64,000 bases of DNA from CAYWXK01 sp964462515 (GTDB lineage Bacteria > Planctomycetota > Phycisphaerae > Sedimentisphaerales > Anaerobacaceae). Under the pieces are notes generated by a model. The model saw only the letters and a list, made by a program, of their open reading frames with translations, had not been told where the DNA came from and made no database searches. Made by a program: the position numbers and the translations under genes. The DNA lies in NCBI GenBank assembly GCA_964462515.1, contig CAYWXK010000009.1:38667-102666 (forward strand), read 5' to 3'. Shown here piece by piece: positions 53,515 to 62,070 of this stretch. How positions within the stretch are numbered: position 1 is the first letter of the stretch; every line of letters starts with the position of its first letter.

Positions 53515-53771
53515 TATTCGCTGCCTAATAGCTTCAGCACCTCGCCGTATTCTGTAACCATTTTATTTACAGCACTATCAATTTCCTTTTTGTCCTCCTT
53601 GCGCAGGGTCTTTCCCAGAATAGTAGCTATCTGTTTTTGGGGGATAGCAAAAGTCCTTCCAATCCTAACCGCCTTGATTCGGCCTTGCTTTACTTTCTTA
53701 TAAACGGCAATCCTGCTTATGCCCAGAATTTTAGCTAATTGAGGAATTGTAATATATTCGCTTTTCTTCAT
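53514..53771 (-). CDS. helix-turn-helix (excisionase-like) antitoxin for the Fic/Doc toxin
   Basis: 85 residues. The N-terminal MerR/excisionase-type helix-turn-helix is clear (EYITIPQLAKILGISRIAVY then KKVKQGRIKAVRIGRTFAIP). The C-terminal part (KEIDSAVNKMVTEYGEVLKL) is a helix likely to block the toxin. It should also repress its own operon. The gene upstream is absent, so transcription probably begins between 53772 and 53900. Confidence 0.85.
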   Translation of the reverse strand: MKKSEYITIPQLAKILGISRIAVYKKVKQGRIKAVRIGRTFAIPQKQIATILGKTLRKEDKKEIDSAVNKMVTEYGEVLKLLGSE

Positions 53772-54084
53772 AGCAATCGCCCCATCTACCGTAATTGTCT
53801 GTATAATATGAACTTAGCCATTTGGTTCTCTTGTTAACCGCATCATAGAGCATTAACTTAGGTTAACTATTATAAATTATCCTAACGCAAAGGCACGAAA
53901 AATCCAGGATTGACTCCAAAAAATTCAAGCTCATAAATTCTGTCTCTGAAGTTCACCAATCCTTATTAGTGGGTTGAAGAGCACCTTACTATTACAAAAC
54001 CTTTCTGTTGCTTCTGTGGTCAATTTTTTATAAATTGAATCCAGTAAATCTGTGGAATCAGTGATTAAGATAAGGAACAAAAAG
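53772..54084. other. intergenic region between divergent Fic/antitoxin and glyS
   Basis: 313 bases. GTTAAC-type words recur (53830-53870: GTTAACC, ATTAACTTAGGTTAACT), partly as an imperfect palindrome, which may be the antitoxin's operator. A TATAAA with a poor -35 element at about 54030 may serve glyS. The phrase TTGCTTCTGTGGTC resembles the window's CTCTGTGG-type spacer repeats. No RNA motif was recognised. Confidence 0.4.
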
Positions 54085-55551
54085 ATGGCTAAAATTACCA
54101 AACTCGATGACATCGTATCGCTGTGTAAGCGAAGGGGGTTTATATTTCAATCCAGCGAAATCTACGGCGGGCTGGCAAGCTGCTACGACTACGGGCCTTT
54201 AGGCGTGGAACTAAAAAACAACGTCAAAAAGGCCTGGTGGAAAAATGTCGTCCAGATGCGGGACGATGTGGTGGGCCTCGATTGCAGTATCTTAATGCAC
54301 CCTCTGGTCTGGAAGGCCTCCGGCCACGCAGACAAATTCGCTGACATTATCGCCGAATGCAAAAAGTGCAACACCAGAACCAGGGTTGACCATCTGACTA
54401 CTCGTAATGAGGAACATACCGAGCACATCGCAATCGATTCAGCGATGACCAAAGCCCAGGACATGAGCAACAAAGTATGCCCCAACTGCGGCGCGGTCGG
54501 GCAATTTACCGAGCCGATGCCGTTTCGGCTGATGTTTGAAACCCAGATGGGCGCCAACGTTGACGACTCGATGACAATGTTCCTCCGCCCCGAAACCGCA
54601 CAGGGAATCTTTGCCAATTTCAGAAACGTCCTCGACTCCACCAGGGTCAAAATACCTTTCGGCATCGCACAAATCGGCAAGAGCTTCCGCAACGAAGTAA
54701 CCACTAAGGCCTTTATCTTCCGAACCCGCGAATTTGAACAGGCGGAACTGGAATTCTTCTGCGAGCCCGGCACAGATGAACAGTGGTTCGAGCACTGGAA
54801 ACAGGCGCGCTTCAACTGGTACACCGATTTAGGCATAAAGAAAGAAAACCTTCACTTCCGCCAGCACGGCCGCGAGGAGCTTGCGCACTATGCAAAGTCC
54901 TGCGTTGACGTCGAATATAAATTCCCCTTCGGCTCCGGCGACTGGCAGGAGTTAGAAGGCATTGCAAACCGCACAGATTTTGACCTGCGGCAGCACCAGC
55001 GAGGTATGAGGACAATCAGTAAATGGTTTGAGAACAACCGGGACCTGTCAAAAGTTGAATTGGCCGAGGAAGCCGATGATTACCAGTCCGGCCCGCTTTC
55101 TTACTTTGACGATGAAAAGAAGACGCGATACATCCCTTATGTCATTGAGCCAAGTGCCGGCATAGATAGAAGCACGCTCGCCTTTTTGGTTGATGCTTAC
55201 GATGAGGAGGAAGTTCGCGGCGAAACACGAAATCTTTTAAGATTCCATCCTGCGCTTTCGCCGATTAAGGTCGGCGTTTTTCCATTAGTCAAAAAAGAAG
55301 GTATGCCGGAGGTGGCCCGCAATATCTACAACGACCTGAAAAAACATTTTAACTGCTTCTACGATGAAAAAGGCGCAATCGGCAGACGCTACCGCAGACA
55401 GGATGAGGCGGGGACACCGTTTTGTATTACCGTTGATGGCCAGACTTTGCAGGACCAGACCGTAACCGTCCGCGAGCGAGATTCAATGGAGCAGATAAGG
55501 GTGGCAACCAGCCAACTGCTAAGCCACCTGCGCGAAAAACTGGATATGTAA
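54085..55551 (+). CDS. glyS: glycyl-tRNA synthetase, single-chain (alpha2) type
   Basis: Charges tRNA-Gly. The 488 residues start at the ATG at 54085, which has AAGGA 8 bases upstream; an in-frame ATG at 54052 lacks such a site. The class II core is present: IYGGLASCYDYGPLGVELKN at about 26-45, the FRPETAQGIFANF motif 2 type region, FGIAQIGKSFRNE and FHPALSPIKVGVFPLV near the C-terminal anticodon domain. Two CxxC-type pairs (CKKCNT and CPNCGA) suggest a zinc knuckle in the insert. This is the archaeal/eukaryotic-like dimer form, not the alpha2beta2 GlyQS. Its stop lies 3 bases before the DUF4238 gene. Confidence 0.96.
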   Translation: MAKITKLDDIVSLCKRRGFIFQSSEIYGGLASCYDYGPLGVELKNNVKKAWWKNVVQMRDDVVGLDCSILMHPLVWKASGHADKFADIIAECKKCNTRTRVDHLTTRNEEHTEHIAIDSAMTKAQDMSNKVCPNCGAVGQFTEPMPFRLMFETQMGANVDDSMTMFLRPETAQGIFANFRNVLDSTRVKIPFGIAQIGKSFRNEVTTKAFIFRTREFEQAELEFFCEPGTDEQWFEHWKQARFNWYTDLGIKKENLHFRQHGREELAHYAKSCVDVEYKFPFGSGDWQELEGIANRTDFDLRQHQRGMRTISKWFENNRDLSKVELAEEADDYQSGPLSYFDDEKKTRYIPYVIEPSAGIDRSTLAFLVDAYDEEEVRGETRNLLRFHPALSPIKVGVFPLVKKEGMPEVARNIYNDLKKHFNCFYDEKGAIGRRYRRQDEAGTPFCITVDGQTLQDQTVTVRERDSMEQIRVATSQLLSHLREKLDM

Positions 55552-55554
55552 CAA

Positions 55555-56589
55555 ATGTCAGAAAACAGAGCACGAAAGCACCATATATTACCAAGAAAGT
55601 ACCTAGAGCGCTTCTCAAAAGACAACAGAATCTGGTTGCTAGACTTTGAAACAAAGAAGCAAAATAATCTCCGCTTAGAAGAAGCTGCTATCATCAAAAA
55701 TTTTTATACAGTCAAAACGATAGATTCGCAGGAAGACGATCTCATCGAGCAAAAGTTTCTTGCTGAAATTGAAGGAGTATGTGATCCGGCAATTACCAGT
55801 GTCGTCAATAAACACTCATTTTCCCAAGGGGAAACATGGGTAAAACTCGCTAACTATGTTTCTTTAATGTATACAAGAACCCCTCGTTTTAGACAGGTTT
55901 TTTTGGAAACTTACGAGCAATTTTTTAACCAAATGGCTGATGGTCTAATCGAAAATGAGGAATCCTACAATGCAATGATGAAAGGATTGAAGGAACAAAA
56001 TCCAGACATAAAAGTTTTCACATACGAAGAAGCTAAAAAGGCTAGAGACAAATTTGAAATTTCTGCTGATATTCCGCGAACGTTCTACGTTAAACAGATG
56101 ATGCTTTATGCTAGCAATCTCGTACCAATCATATACAAAATGACTCCAAATCTTCTTTGTGCTCAAAAATATTTTGATGCAAAGTTTGTTACTGGTGATG
56201 TGCCTATAATTCCTGTTTCACGAAAACCTACTGCTTCATCAACATGGTTAAATGACCCAAATTGCGACCTTTATTTCCCTTTAAGTTCTTACTGTTGCTT
56301 AGTTCTTAATCACGATTCATTGCCAAAATCAAATGATATTTCATCTAAAAGAATTGCATGGATAAATCATTTAGTCGCCTGCAATTGTACAAGGATTATC
56401 CTTTCGGAAGAGGATGCCTTTTGTTGGATGAAAGAAGATCGAACTATCTCAAAAAATGTGTGTGAACTCGTTGAAGCATGGGGAGAGGAAAAGAAGACTA
56501 TATTCAGAGGAGCGCATGTAGACAAGAAACGTCCACCAAAGTGTAGAAATGACTGGGGCTATTTGCGTTCTAATGACCCGGAAAATTGA
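55555..56589 (+). CDS. DUF4238 protein, likely foreign cargo
   Basis: 344 residues. The N-terminus RKHHILPRKYLERFSKDNRI is the DUF4238 signature; the middle is helical with many Tyr, Asn and Lys. Function of the family is unknown; members often occur sporadically in mobile or defence-rich regions. The base composition is more A/T-rich than glyS next to it, suggesting transfer. It starts only 3 bases after the glyS stop without a Shine-Dalgarno sequence, and its last codon overlaps the broken 3' end of another gene (56586-56714), so it appears to have replaced the front of that gene. Confidence 0.88.
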   Translation: MSENRARKHHILPRKYLERFSKDNRIWLLDFETKKQNNLRLEEAAIIKNFYTVKTIDSQEDDLIEQKFLAEIEGVCDPAITSVVNKHSFSQGETWVKLANYVSLMYTRTPRFRQVFLETYEQFFNQMADGLIENEESYNAMMKGLKEQNPDIKVFTYEEAKKARDKFEISADIPRTFYVKQMMLYASNLVPIIYKMTPNLLCAQKYFDAKFVTGDVPIIPVSRKPTASSTWLNDPNCDLYFPLSSYCCLVLNHDSLPKSNDISSKRIAWINHLVACNCTRIILSEEDAFCWMKEDRTISKNVCELVEAWGEEKKTIFRGAHVDKKRPPKCRNDWGYLRSNDPEN

Positions 56590-56714
56590 TTTATAGTATA
56601 TGTGAGATAATTGTGAGAACCGAAAACGGCAAATATAAAAAAGGATCTGATGACTGGCCAATCTGGCCGCCGCGCGGCAGAAAACCCAAAACAGAAGAAG
56701 AACCACAAAAATGA
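56586..56714 (+). pseudogene. 3' stub of a third copy of the membrane-paralog family
   Basis: The frame beginning at 56586 reads LIYSICEIIVRTENGKYKKG then SDDWPIWPPRGRKPKTEEEP and QK, and ends in TGA at 56712-56714. It aligns with the end of the protein at 57207-58826 (FLLYSRGKNNIDENGQY ... DDWLIWPPRG). It has lost everything upstream, where the DUF4238 gene now lies. The stub's TGA overlaps the ATG of yhcH (ATGA), an intact operon junction, which shows a complete gene once ended here. Confidence 0.75.
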
Positions 56715-57169
56715 TTGTCGATTACATTGAAAACGCTTATTTATATATCGGCCTATCTGATGGGCTCAGAAAAGCGTTTGAAATCATAAAAGACAAAGCT
56801 CTTTCGCAAAAAGCCGACGGCCGATATGATGTCGATGGTGATAAACTGTCCTACATTGTTCAACACTATACAACCAAACTGCTCGAAGAATGTAAGCTCG
56901 AAGCCCATAAAAAATATATCGACGTGCAGTTTGTAATAAGCGGCCAGGAAATACTCTATTACGTTCCGTTAAAAGGACTGAAAATAGAAACACCTTATGA
57001 CCAGACAAAAGATGTGGCTTTCTATAAGGTCTCTGGTGACCTCACTGGCGTAAATTTAAGGCCGGGGATGTTCTGCATCTTATTTCCACAGGACGCCCAT
57101 ATACCCTGCTGCCAGGTTGATGGCCCATCGAATGTCCACAAAGTAGTTATAAAGGTGAAAATGGATTGA
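56711..57169 (+). CDS. YhcH/YjgK/YiaL family protein
   Basis: 152 residues, complete cupin-like family member related to the EbgC beta-galactosidase subunit: MIVDYIENAYLYIGLSDGLR at the start, then DGDKLSYIVQHYTTKLLEEC and KLEAHKKYIDVQFVISGQE, the conserved metal/sugar-site segment containing E-x-H-x-K-Y-x-D, and PGMFCILFPQDAHIPCCQVD with the conserved Asp-His. Members bind sugars such as sialic acid derivatives or act as anomerases. It overlaps the preceding stub's stop by ATGA, so it was coupled to the lost gene. Confidence 0.9.
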   Translation: MIVDYIENAYLYIGLSDGLRKAFEIIKDKALSQKADGRYDVDGDKLSYIVQHYTTKLLEECKLEAHKKYIDVQFVISGQEILYYVPLKGLKIETPYDQTKDVAFYKVSGDLTGVNLRPGMFCILFPQDAHIPCCQVDGPSNVHKVVIKVKMD

Positions 57170-57206
57170 CAACAAATCCCACTAAATGGATAAGGTGGAG
57201 GGCAAA

Positions 57207-58826
57207 ATGACTGAGGAAAAGAAAAAACTCGGAATTATAAAGCAAATCTGCAGGTGGATTTGGCTGGGGATACTTACAGCACTAATACTCGTGGCACTTA
57301 TGATTGATGCCCCGTGGAAGGTAATAGTACTTTTGCTTATCATTCTTGCGGCACATACCATTTTGCCAAAGGGCATAGTAAAATGGTTCTGGCTTTCAGT
57401 TGCCGCGGTGGTGGTGATACTGGTTATCTGGGTCTTTCTGCCTGAAAACAATGAAGGCTGGCGGCCATATACATTCGACGAAGAATTGGCTGCCCTCCAG
57501 GCTAAATATGCAATTCCCGATTCCGAAAACGCCGCTATAACTTACAATCAACTATCGCAGATGTATGGGGATATTGTCTTTCCCTTCGATTTTTTCGGCG
57601 AAGAAGTTGAGTCTTTAACCAGAATAGAACCCTGGAAAAGCACAGATTACCCTGAGGTTGCCGGGTGGATTAAAGACCAACAAGAGCTAATATCAAAATT
57701 GCTCGATGTATCAAAAGTTGAAAAGTGCCGATTACCAATAAAACCAGACTTCCCTCAACTAAGCAAGTATCACGACGTGCTGCTGTCGATGCGCCAATGG
57801 GCTTTTTTGCTCGTCCGTGCAGCCAACAACGATATAGCTGAAGGTCGGGACGATGCTGCACTCGAGAAATGCCTTTGCCTTAATCAAATGGGTGACCACA
57901 TTCGTCAGCAGCCAATAATCCTCGATACATTGATTGGATTCACCATCGAAGAGCTTGCAGCTAAAAAGATTAAAAGATTTATTGTCACCGATAAGCTCAC
58001 AGAATCTCATTTAACAACCATTGAAAAAAACCTGAAAGCTGTTAAACACGACTGGTGCTCCGACATACCTAAATTTCTCGAATACGATAAGTTAGTGATA
58101 AAGGATTTATTAAGCTTTTTTTACGAAGTAAATCCCCAGGGCAAAACAAGGCTAAGCCGAAATTCGATAGCAATAATAAAAGCTCAGTATCGTGAAAAAT
58201 ATCAACGACATTTAACTAACCGACAGAGAAAGCGCGCCAGAGCAGCAGTAATAGCAGCCTGGTTCTTTATGCCCTCCACACCACAGAAGGCCTCGAAAAT
58301 TATTGATAACAGCTTCGAAAAATACTATGAAATGGCAAAACCCGATTTCGATTGGCAAAAAACTCCTCCGCCTATTTTTTCCTGGACGAACTTCTGTAGT
58401 GAGCTAAGGCTTAACTACCCCTACTTTATTAAGCTTATCGTAGATATGCACGAAAAGTCCCTCTATCAGATTCATGATTTATATCTTCGGCAAATCGCAA
58501 GTAATAGAGGCAGACAAATCATAATTGCATTAAAACGCTATAAGAACAAGACTGGCCGCTGGCCGGAAAATCTGAATGAAATCAGTTCCTTTGCTTCGGC
58601 GGAAATCTTTATTGACCCCTTTAATAACGACTCTTTTGTCTATAAGCTCACAGAAGATAATTTTCTATTATACAGCAGAGGTAAAAACAACATTGACGAA
58701 AATGGACAATATACAACTGAGTGGTCTTTTGAGTATAATTGCTACAAAGTTAAAGAAGACGACTGGCTAATCTGGCCGCCCAGAGGAAGTCGCATAAGTC
58801 TAAAGGAAGATAGCGATGCCAAATAG
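57207..58826 (+). CDS. planctomycete membrane protein of unknown function (paralog 1)
   Basis: 539 residues from the ATG at 57207, preceded by GGAGG 7 bases away; an in-frame ATG at 57186 has no such site. The N-terminus has three closely spaced membrane helices (about 10-90: LGILTALILVALMIDAPWKV, IVLLLIILAAHTILPKGIVK, LSVAAVVVILVIWVFLP). The outside part has alpha-helical repeats (WAFLLVRAANNDIAEGRDDA, CLCLNQMGDHIRQQPIILDT) and ends with a sequence like the pseudopilin-type tail (IIIALKRYKNKTGRWPENLN, DDWLIWPPRG). No catalytic motif was recognised. It is a tandem paralog of the next gene and belongs to the family whose stub precedes yhcH. Confidence 0.8.
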   Translation: MTEEKKKLGIIKQICRWIWLGILTALILVALMIDAPWKVIVLLLIILAAHTILPKGIVKWFWLSVAAVVVILVIWVFLPENNEGWRPYTFDEELAALQAKYAIPDSENAAITYNQLSQMYGDIVFPFDFFGEEVESLTRIEPWKSTDYPEVAGWIKDQQELISKLLDVSKVEKCRLPIKPDFPQLSKYHDVLLSMRQWAFLLVRAANNDIAEGRDDAALEKCLCLNQMGDHIRQQPIILDTLIGFTIEELAAKKIKRFIVTDKLTESHLTTIEKNLKAVKHDWCSDIPKFLEYDKLVIKDLLSFFYEVNPQGKTRLSRNSIAIIKAQYREKYQRHLTNRQRKRARAAVIAAWFFMPSTPQKASKIIDNSFEKYYEMAKPDFDWQKTPPPIFSWTNFCSELRLNYPYFIKLIVDMHEKSLYQIHDLYLRQIASNRGRQIIIALKRYKNKTGRWPENLNEISSFASAEIFIDPFNNDSFVYKLTEDNFLLYSRGKNNIDENGQYTTEWSFEYNCYKVKEDDWLIWPPRGSRISLKEDSDAK

Positions 58827-58855
58827 CAATTTATATTGAATGAGAGGATTGACCA

Positions 58856-60337
58856 ATGCCTGAACAAATTGAAAAAAAGAAAAAACGCAGAATCATAAGG
58901 CGAATCTTCAAGTGGCTTGGGTTAGGGCTGCTTGTAGCACTAATAATGGGTGCGCTTATCTTTGATGCCCCGTGGAAGGTGCTGGCGCTTTTACTTATTA
59001 TTCTTGCGGCCTGTACTATCCTTCCGAAAGGGACCGTAAAATGGTTCTGGCTTTCAGTTGCCGGGGTGGTGGTGATACTGATTATCTGGGTCTTTCTGCC
59101 GGATGAAAATGGCAACTGGCGACCTTATACATTTGATGAAGATCTTGCTGCCCTGAAGGCCAAATACGCTGTCCCGGACAGCGAAAACGCCGCATTACTT
59201 TATGACAAACTATTTGAGACATTAGACACTGATTCCAATGCGCCGGAATTCTTTAACAGGGCAAAAGTCCCATCAACAGATGGACCGTGGCGGTCAGCCG
59301 ACCATCCTGAAACCGCTGAATGGCTGAAAGGCCAACAGAAAACAATAGATACGCTGATAAAAATCTCCCAAATAGAAGAGTGCAGATTCCCGATAACTGT
59401 CACTGTTATAGACCCTGAGTATATGAAGTACTCACCCAAAATGCGCCGCTGTGCATTTTTGCTCATTTCCTCCGCCAACAATGATGTAGCTGAGGGCCAA
59501 ACTGATGCAGCTTGTCAAAAGTATCTCTGTGTTCTTCAAATGGCTAAACATTTTTATCAACAGCCGGCAATGATAGATTTACTGATGGGTGTTGCAGTCG
59601 AGAGCTTGGCCACATCCCGCCTTAACCGGTTTATAATAGAAGGCCAGCCAACCGGCCAACAACTTAATTTGATAGCTAATTCTCTGCCTGACCTGGAAAA
59701 CAACTGGAGCTCAGATTTCACCAGGCGATTAGAATACGAGAAATTATTGTTCAAAAGTATGCTCAGCTTCTTTTACGAAACCAATGAGAAAGGTAAAGTA
59801 AGATTCAATCGCAAAAATCCAACGGAGGTAATAAAAGCTTGGTCCTTGCAAAAGGTCCCGACACCAACTTATCCGCGTAGAAAACTTACTAAAGCGTCCG
59901 TAATTATTGGCTGGTTTTTCTGGCCTTCTACGCCACATATGGTCGGTAAAACAATTGACGCAACCTATGAAAAATATTACGCAATGGCCGAGCCTGATTT
60001 TGATTGGAGTAAAGAACCTTCTGCAGTTCAACCGCAGTTGAAGTTAAATTACCGCTTCATAGTCGAGATGCTCACAAATATGTCAGGACAAACTTATTCC
60101 AGGATACACGAGCTATATCTACGATATCTTGCCGGGCGCAGAGGTTCGCGGCTTCTGGCGGCAATAAGCCAGTATAAAATCGAGAATAACACCTGGCCGG
60201 CTAATCTCGATGCAGTAAAATCCCTTGCGCCAGCCGAGGCATTTACAGACCCGGTCAGCGGAAAGCAATTCGAGTATGAAAACCACGGCAAACGTTTTTC
60301 ATTATATGGAGAAACCGCAAATATCTGGCCAAAATAA
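58856..60337 (+). CDS. planctomycete membrane protein of unknown function (paralog 2)
   Basis: 493 residues, starting at an ATG with GAGG 8 bases upstream. Same layout as its neighbour: a lysine-rich start, three N-terminal membrane helices (LLVALIMGALIFDAPWKVLA, LLLIILAACTILPKGTVKWF, LSVAGVVVILIIWVFLP), and a helical outside domain. The first 100 codons or so are nearly identical in DNA to paralog 1 (57300-57540 against 58960-59200), whereas the rest is much more diverged. The end is shorter, with ENHGKRFSLYGETANIWPK in place of the DDWLIWPPRG tail. It is separated from asnS by 25 bases. Confidence 0.8.
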   Translation: MPEQIEKKKKRRIIRRIFKWLGLGLLVALIMGALIFDAPWKVLALLLIILAACTILPKGTVKWFWLSVAGVVVILIIWVFLPDENGNWRPYTFDEDLAALKAKYAVPDSENAALLYDKLFETLDTDSNAPEFFNRAKVPSTDGPWRSADHPETAEWLKGQQKTIDTLIKISQIEECRFPITVTVIDPEYMKYSPKMRRCAFLLISSANNDVAEGQTDAACQKYLCVLQMAKHFYQQPAMIDLLMGVAVESLATSRLNRFIIEGQPTGQQLNLIANSLPDLENNWSSDFTRRLEYEKLLFKSMLSFFYETNEKGKVRFNRKNPTEVIKAWSLQKVPTPTYPRRKLTKASVIIGWFFWPSTPHMVGKTIDATYEKYYAMAEPDFDWSKEPSAVQPQLKLNYRFIVEMLTNMSGQTYSRIHELYLRYLAGRRGSRLLAAISQYKIENNTWPANLDAVKSLAPAEAFTDPVSGKQFEYENHGKRFSLYGETANIWPK

Positions 60338-60362
60338 CTCAGGTCTTGTGGGACATTGAACT

Positions 60363-61874
60363 ATGAACAATGCGTATATGGCAATCAATCGTTTATCCGA
60401 ATATGAGGGCAAAGAAGTTATGCTTGCCGGCTGGCTATATAACAGTCGTTCGAGCGGCAAAATCCAGTTTCTGATTATTCGCGATGGCACCGGCCTGTGT
60501 CAATGTGTGGCTGAAAAGGGTAAAGTGCCTGATGAAATCTTCGAGAAACTTGGCCGCCTCGGCCAGGAATCTTCGCTGACGGTAACAGGCATTGTGCGAG
60601 CAGAACAAAGAAGTGTCGGCGGCTACGAACTGGCAGTAACCGATGCACAAATAATTTCTCCGGCGGAAGAGTATCCCATCACGCCAAAATCGCACGGCGT
60701 AGATTTTCTGCTCAAGCATCGTCACCTGCATCTTCGCTCGCAGCGGCAGTGGTGCATCGGCAAGATCCGCCATACCGTCATTGATGCTATCCGCAGATTT
60801 TTTAACGATAATGGTTTTACGCTGATTGACACGCCCATTTTTACAACGATTGTCGGCGAAGACCAGCAGTCGCTTTTCGCAGTCGATTACTTCGGCACAC
60901 CGCTGCATCTTACCCAGACGGGGCAATTATATCTGGAATCTGCTGCGATGAGCTTCGGCAAGGTTTATTGTTTTGGCCCTACTTTCAGGGCTGAAAAGAG
61001 CAAGACCCGCCGGCATCTGACCGAATTCTGGATGGTCGAGCCGGAGGTTGCTTTTACCGACCTTGACGGCCTGCTCGAATTGGCCGAAAATTTTGTCTCC
61101 TTTATCGTCACCCAGGTCCTGCAAAACAACAAAGGGGAGCTTGAAACTCTTGGTGCTGACATCGCCGCACTTGAAAAAGTCAAGCCGCCCTTTTACCGGC
61201 TCACTTACAGCGAGGCTGTCGAAATACTGACAAGCTCAAAGACCGCAGATTTTCTTGCAAAAGAATTACAGGAATTGCAAAATCAAAAAAAGCAGTTGGA
61301 ATCTAAAATCGCCGAACTTGAAAAGCAGTCCGCCTCTGGCGGATTGAAGCAGTGGCAGAAGGACAAAATTGCCGCCGAGCTAATAGAATTACGCAGCGAC
61401 CTTGCCGAGACGGATACGAAAATCGAAAACAATCCGAAGCACACAAAATTGGCTGCCGAGTTTCAATGGGGCAAGGACCTTGGCGGCTCAGATGAAACTA
61501 TTATCTCTCAGATGCACGATAAACCCGTCTTTGTTACGCACTACCCCAAAGAGGTCAAGGCCTTTTATATGAAAACCGACAGGACCAACGAAAAAGTCGT
61601 CCAGAATTTTGACCTGCTTGCACCCGCCGGCTTCGGCGAAATCATCGGCGGCTCAGTCAGAGAAGATGATTACGAGCGACTCTTAAATCGAATCCGCCGG
61701 CAGGGCCTCAATCCCGAACCTTACGGTTGGTATCTTGACCTGCGAAAATACGGCTCTGTGCCGCACGGCGGGTTCGGCCTGGGCGTCGAAAGAACTGTCG
61801 CCTGGATAACCGGCGAAAAGCACATCCGACAGTGCATTGCTTTCCCAAGAATGATGGACAAGATTTACATTTAG
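60363..61874 (+). CDS. asnS: asparaginyl-tRNA synthetase with a coiled-coil insertion
   Basis: Charges tRNA-Asn. At 503 residues it is longer than the usual 430-465. The N-terminal OB-fold anticodon domain (VMLAGWLYNSRSSGKIQFLI) is followed by a class II core: LHLTQTGQLYLESAAMSFGK and VYCFGPTFRAEKSKTRRHLT (motif 2), and GGFGLGVERTVAWITG (motif 3). Between SEAVEILTSSKTADF and FQWGKDLGG, about residues 297-362, lies an extra 65-residue Lys/Glu/Gln-rich coiled coil (for example LQELQNQKKQLESKIAELEK). Its last 24 codons have a degenerate duplicate at 63026-63097. AsnRS, rather than AspRS, is indicated by the short length and the absence of the AspRS GAD domain. Confidence 0.93.
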   Translation: MNNAYMAINRLSEYEGKEVMLAGWLYNSRSSGKIQFLIIRDGTGLCQCVAEKGKVPDEIFEKLGRLGQESSLTVTGIVRAEQRSVGGYELAVTDAQIISPAEEYPITPKSHGVDFLLKHRHLHLRSQRQWCIGKIRHTVIDAIRRFFNDNGFTLIDTPIFTTIVGEDQQSLFAVDYFGTPLHLTQTGQLYLESAAMSFGKVYCFGPTFRAEKSKTRRHLTEFWMVEPEVAFTDLDGLLELAENFVSFIVTQVLQNNKGELETLGADIAALEKVKPPFYRLTYSEAVEILTSSKTADFLAKELQELQNQKKQLESKIAELEKQSASGGLKQWQKDKIAAELIELRSDLAETDTKIENNPKHTKLAAEFQWGKDLGGSDETIISQMHDKPVFVTHYPKEVKAFYMKTDRTNEKVVQNFDLLAPAGFGEIIGGSVREDDYERLLNRIRRQGLNPEPYGWYLDLRKYGSVPHGGFGLGVERTVAWITGEKHIRQCIAFPRMMDKIYI

Positions 61875-61895
61875 ACCGTCTAACATAATGAAAAA

Positions 61896-61989
61896 GACAC
61901 GGATTGACGCTATTGATATTAGACACGGATTAACACAGATTTACGCTGTTTATAATTCATTTCTCTGTGTCCTCTGTGTTCTCTGTGGC
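61896..61989. repeat. spacer repeats after asnS
   Basis: Two copies of GACACGGATTNA (61896-61910 and 61922-61936) are followed by three 9-base units of CTCTGTGTC/CTCTGTGTT/CTCTGTGGC (61963-61989). These are like spacer phrases at 28900-28920 and 53996-54022. No promoter or hairpin was recognised; PIG-L has its own ribosome-binding site AAGGAG about 10 bases before its ATG. Confidence 0.55.
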
Positions 61990-62070
61990 TAAAAATGAAA
62001 TAAATTTACTCTGTGGCCAAACCTCATTTTTTTATGGTCTTCTAAGCATTTTTGTAGAAGGAGAAAATTT

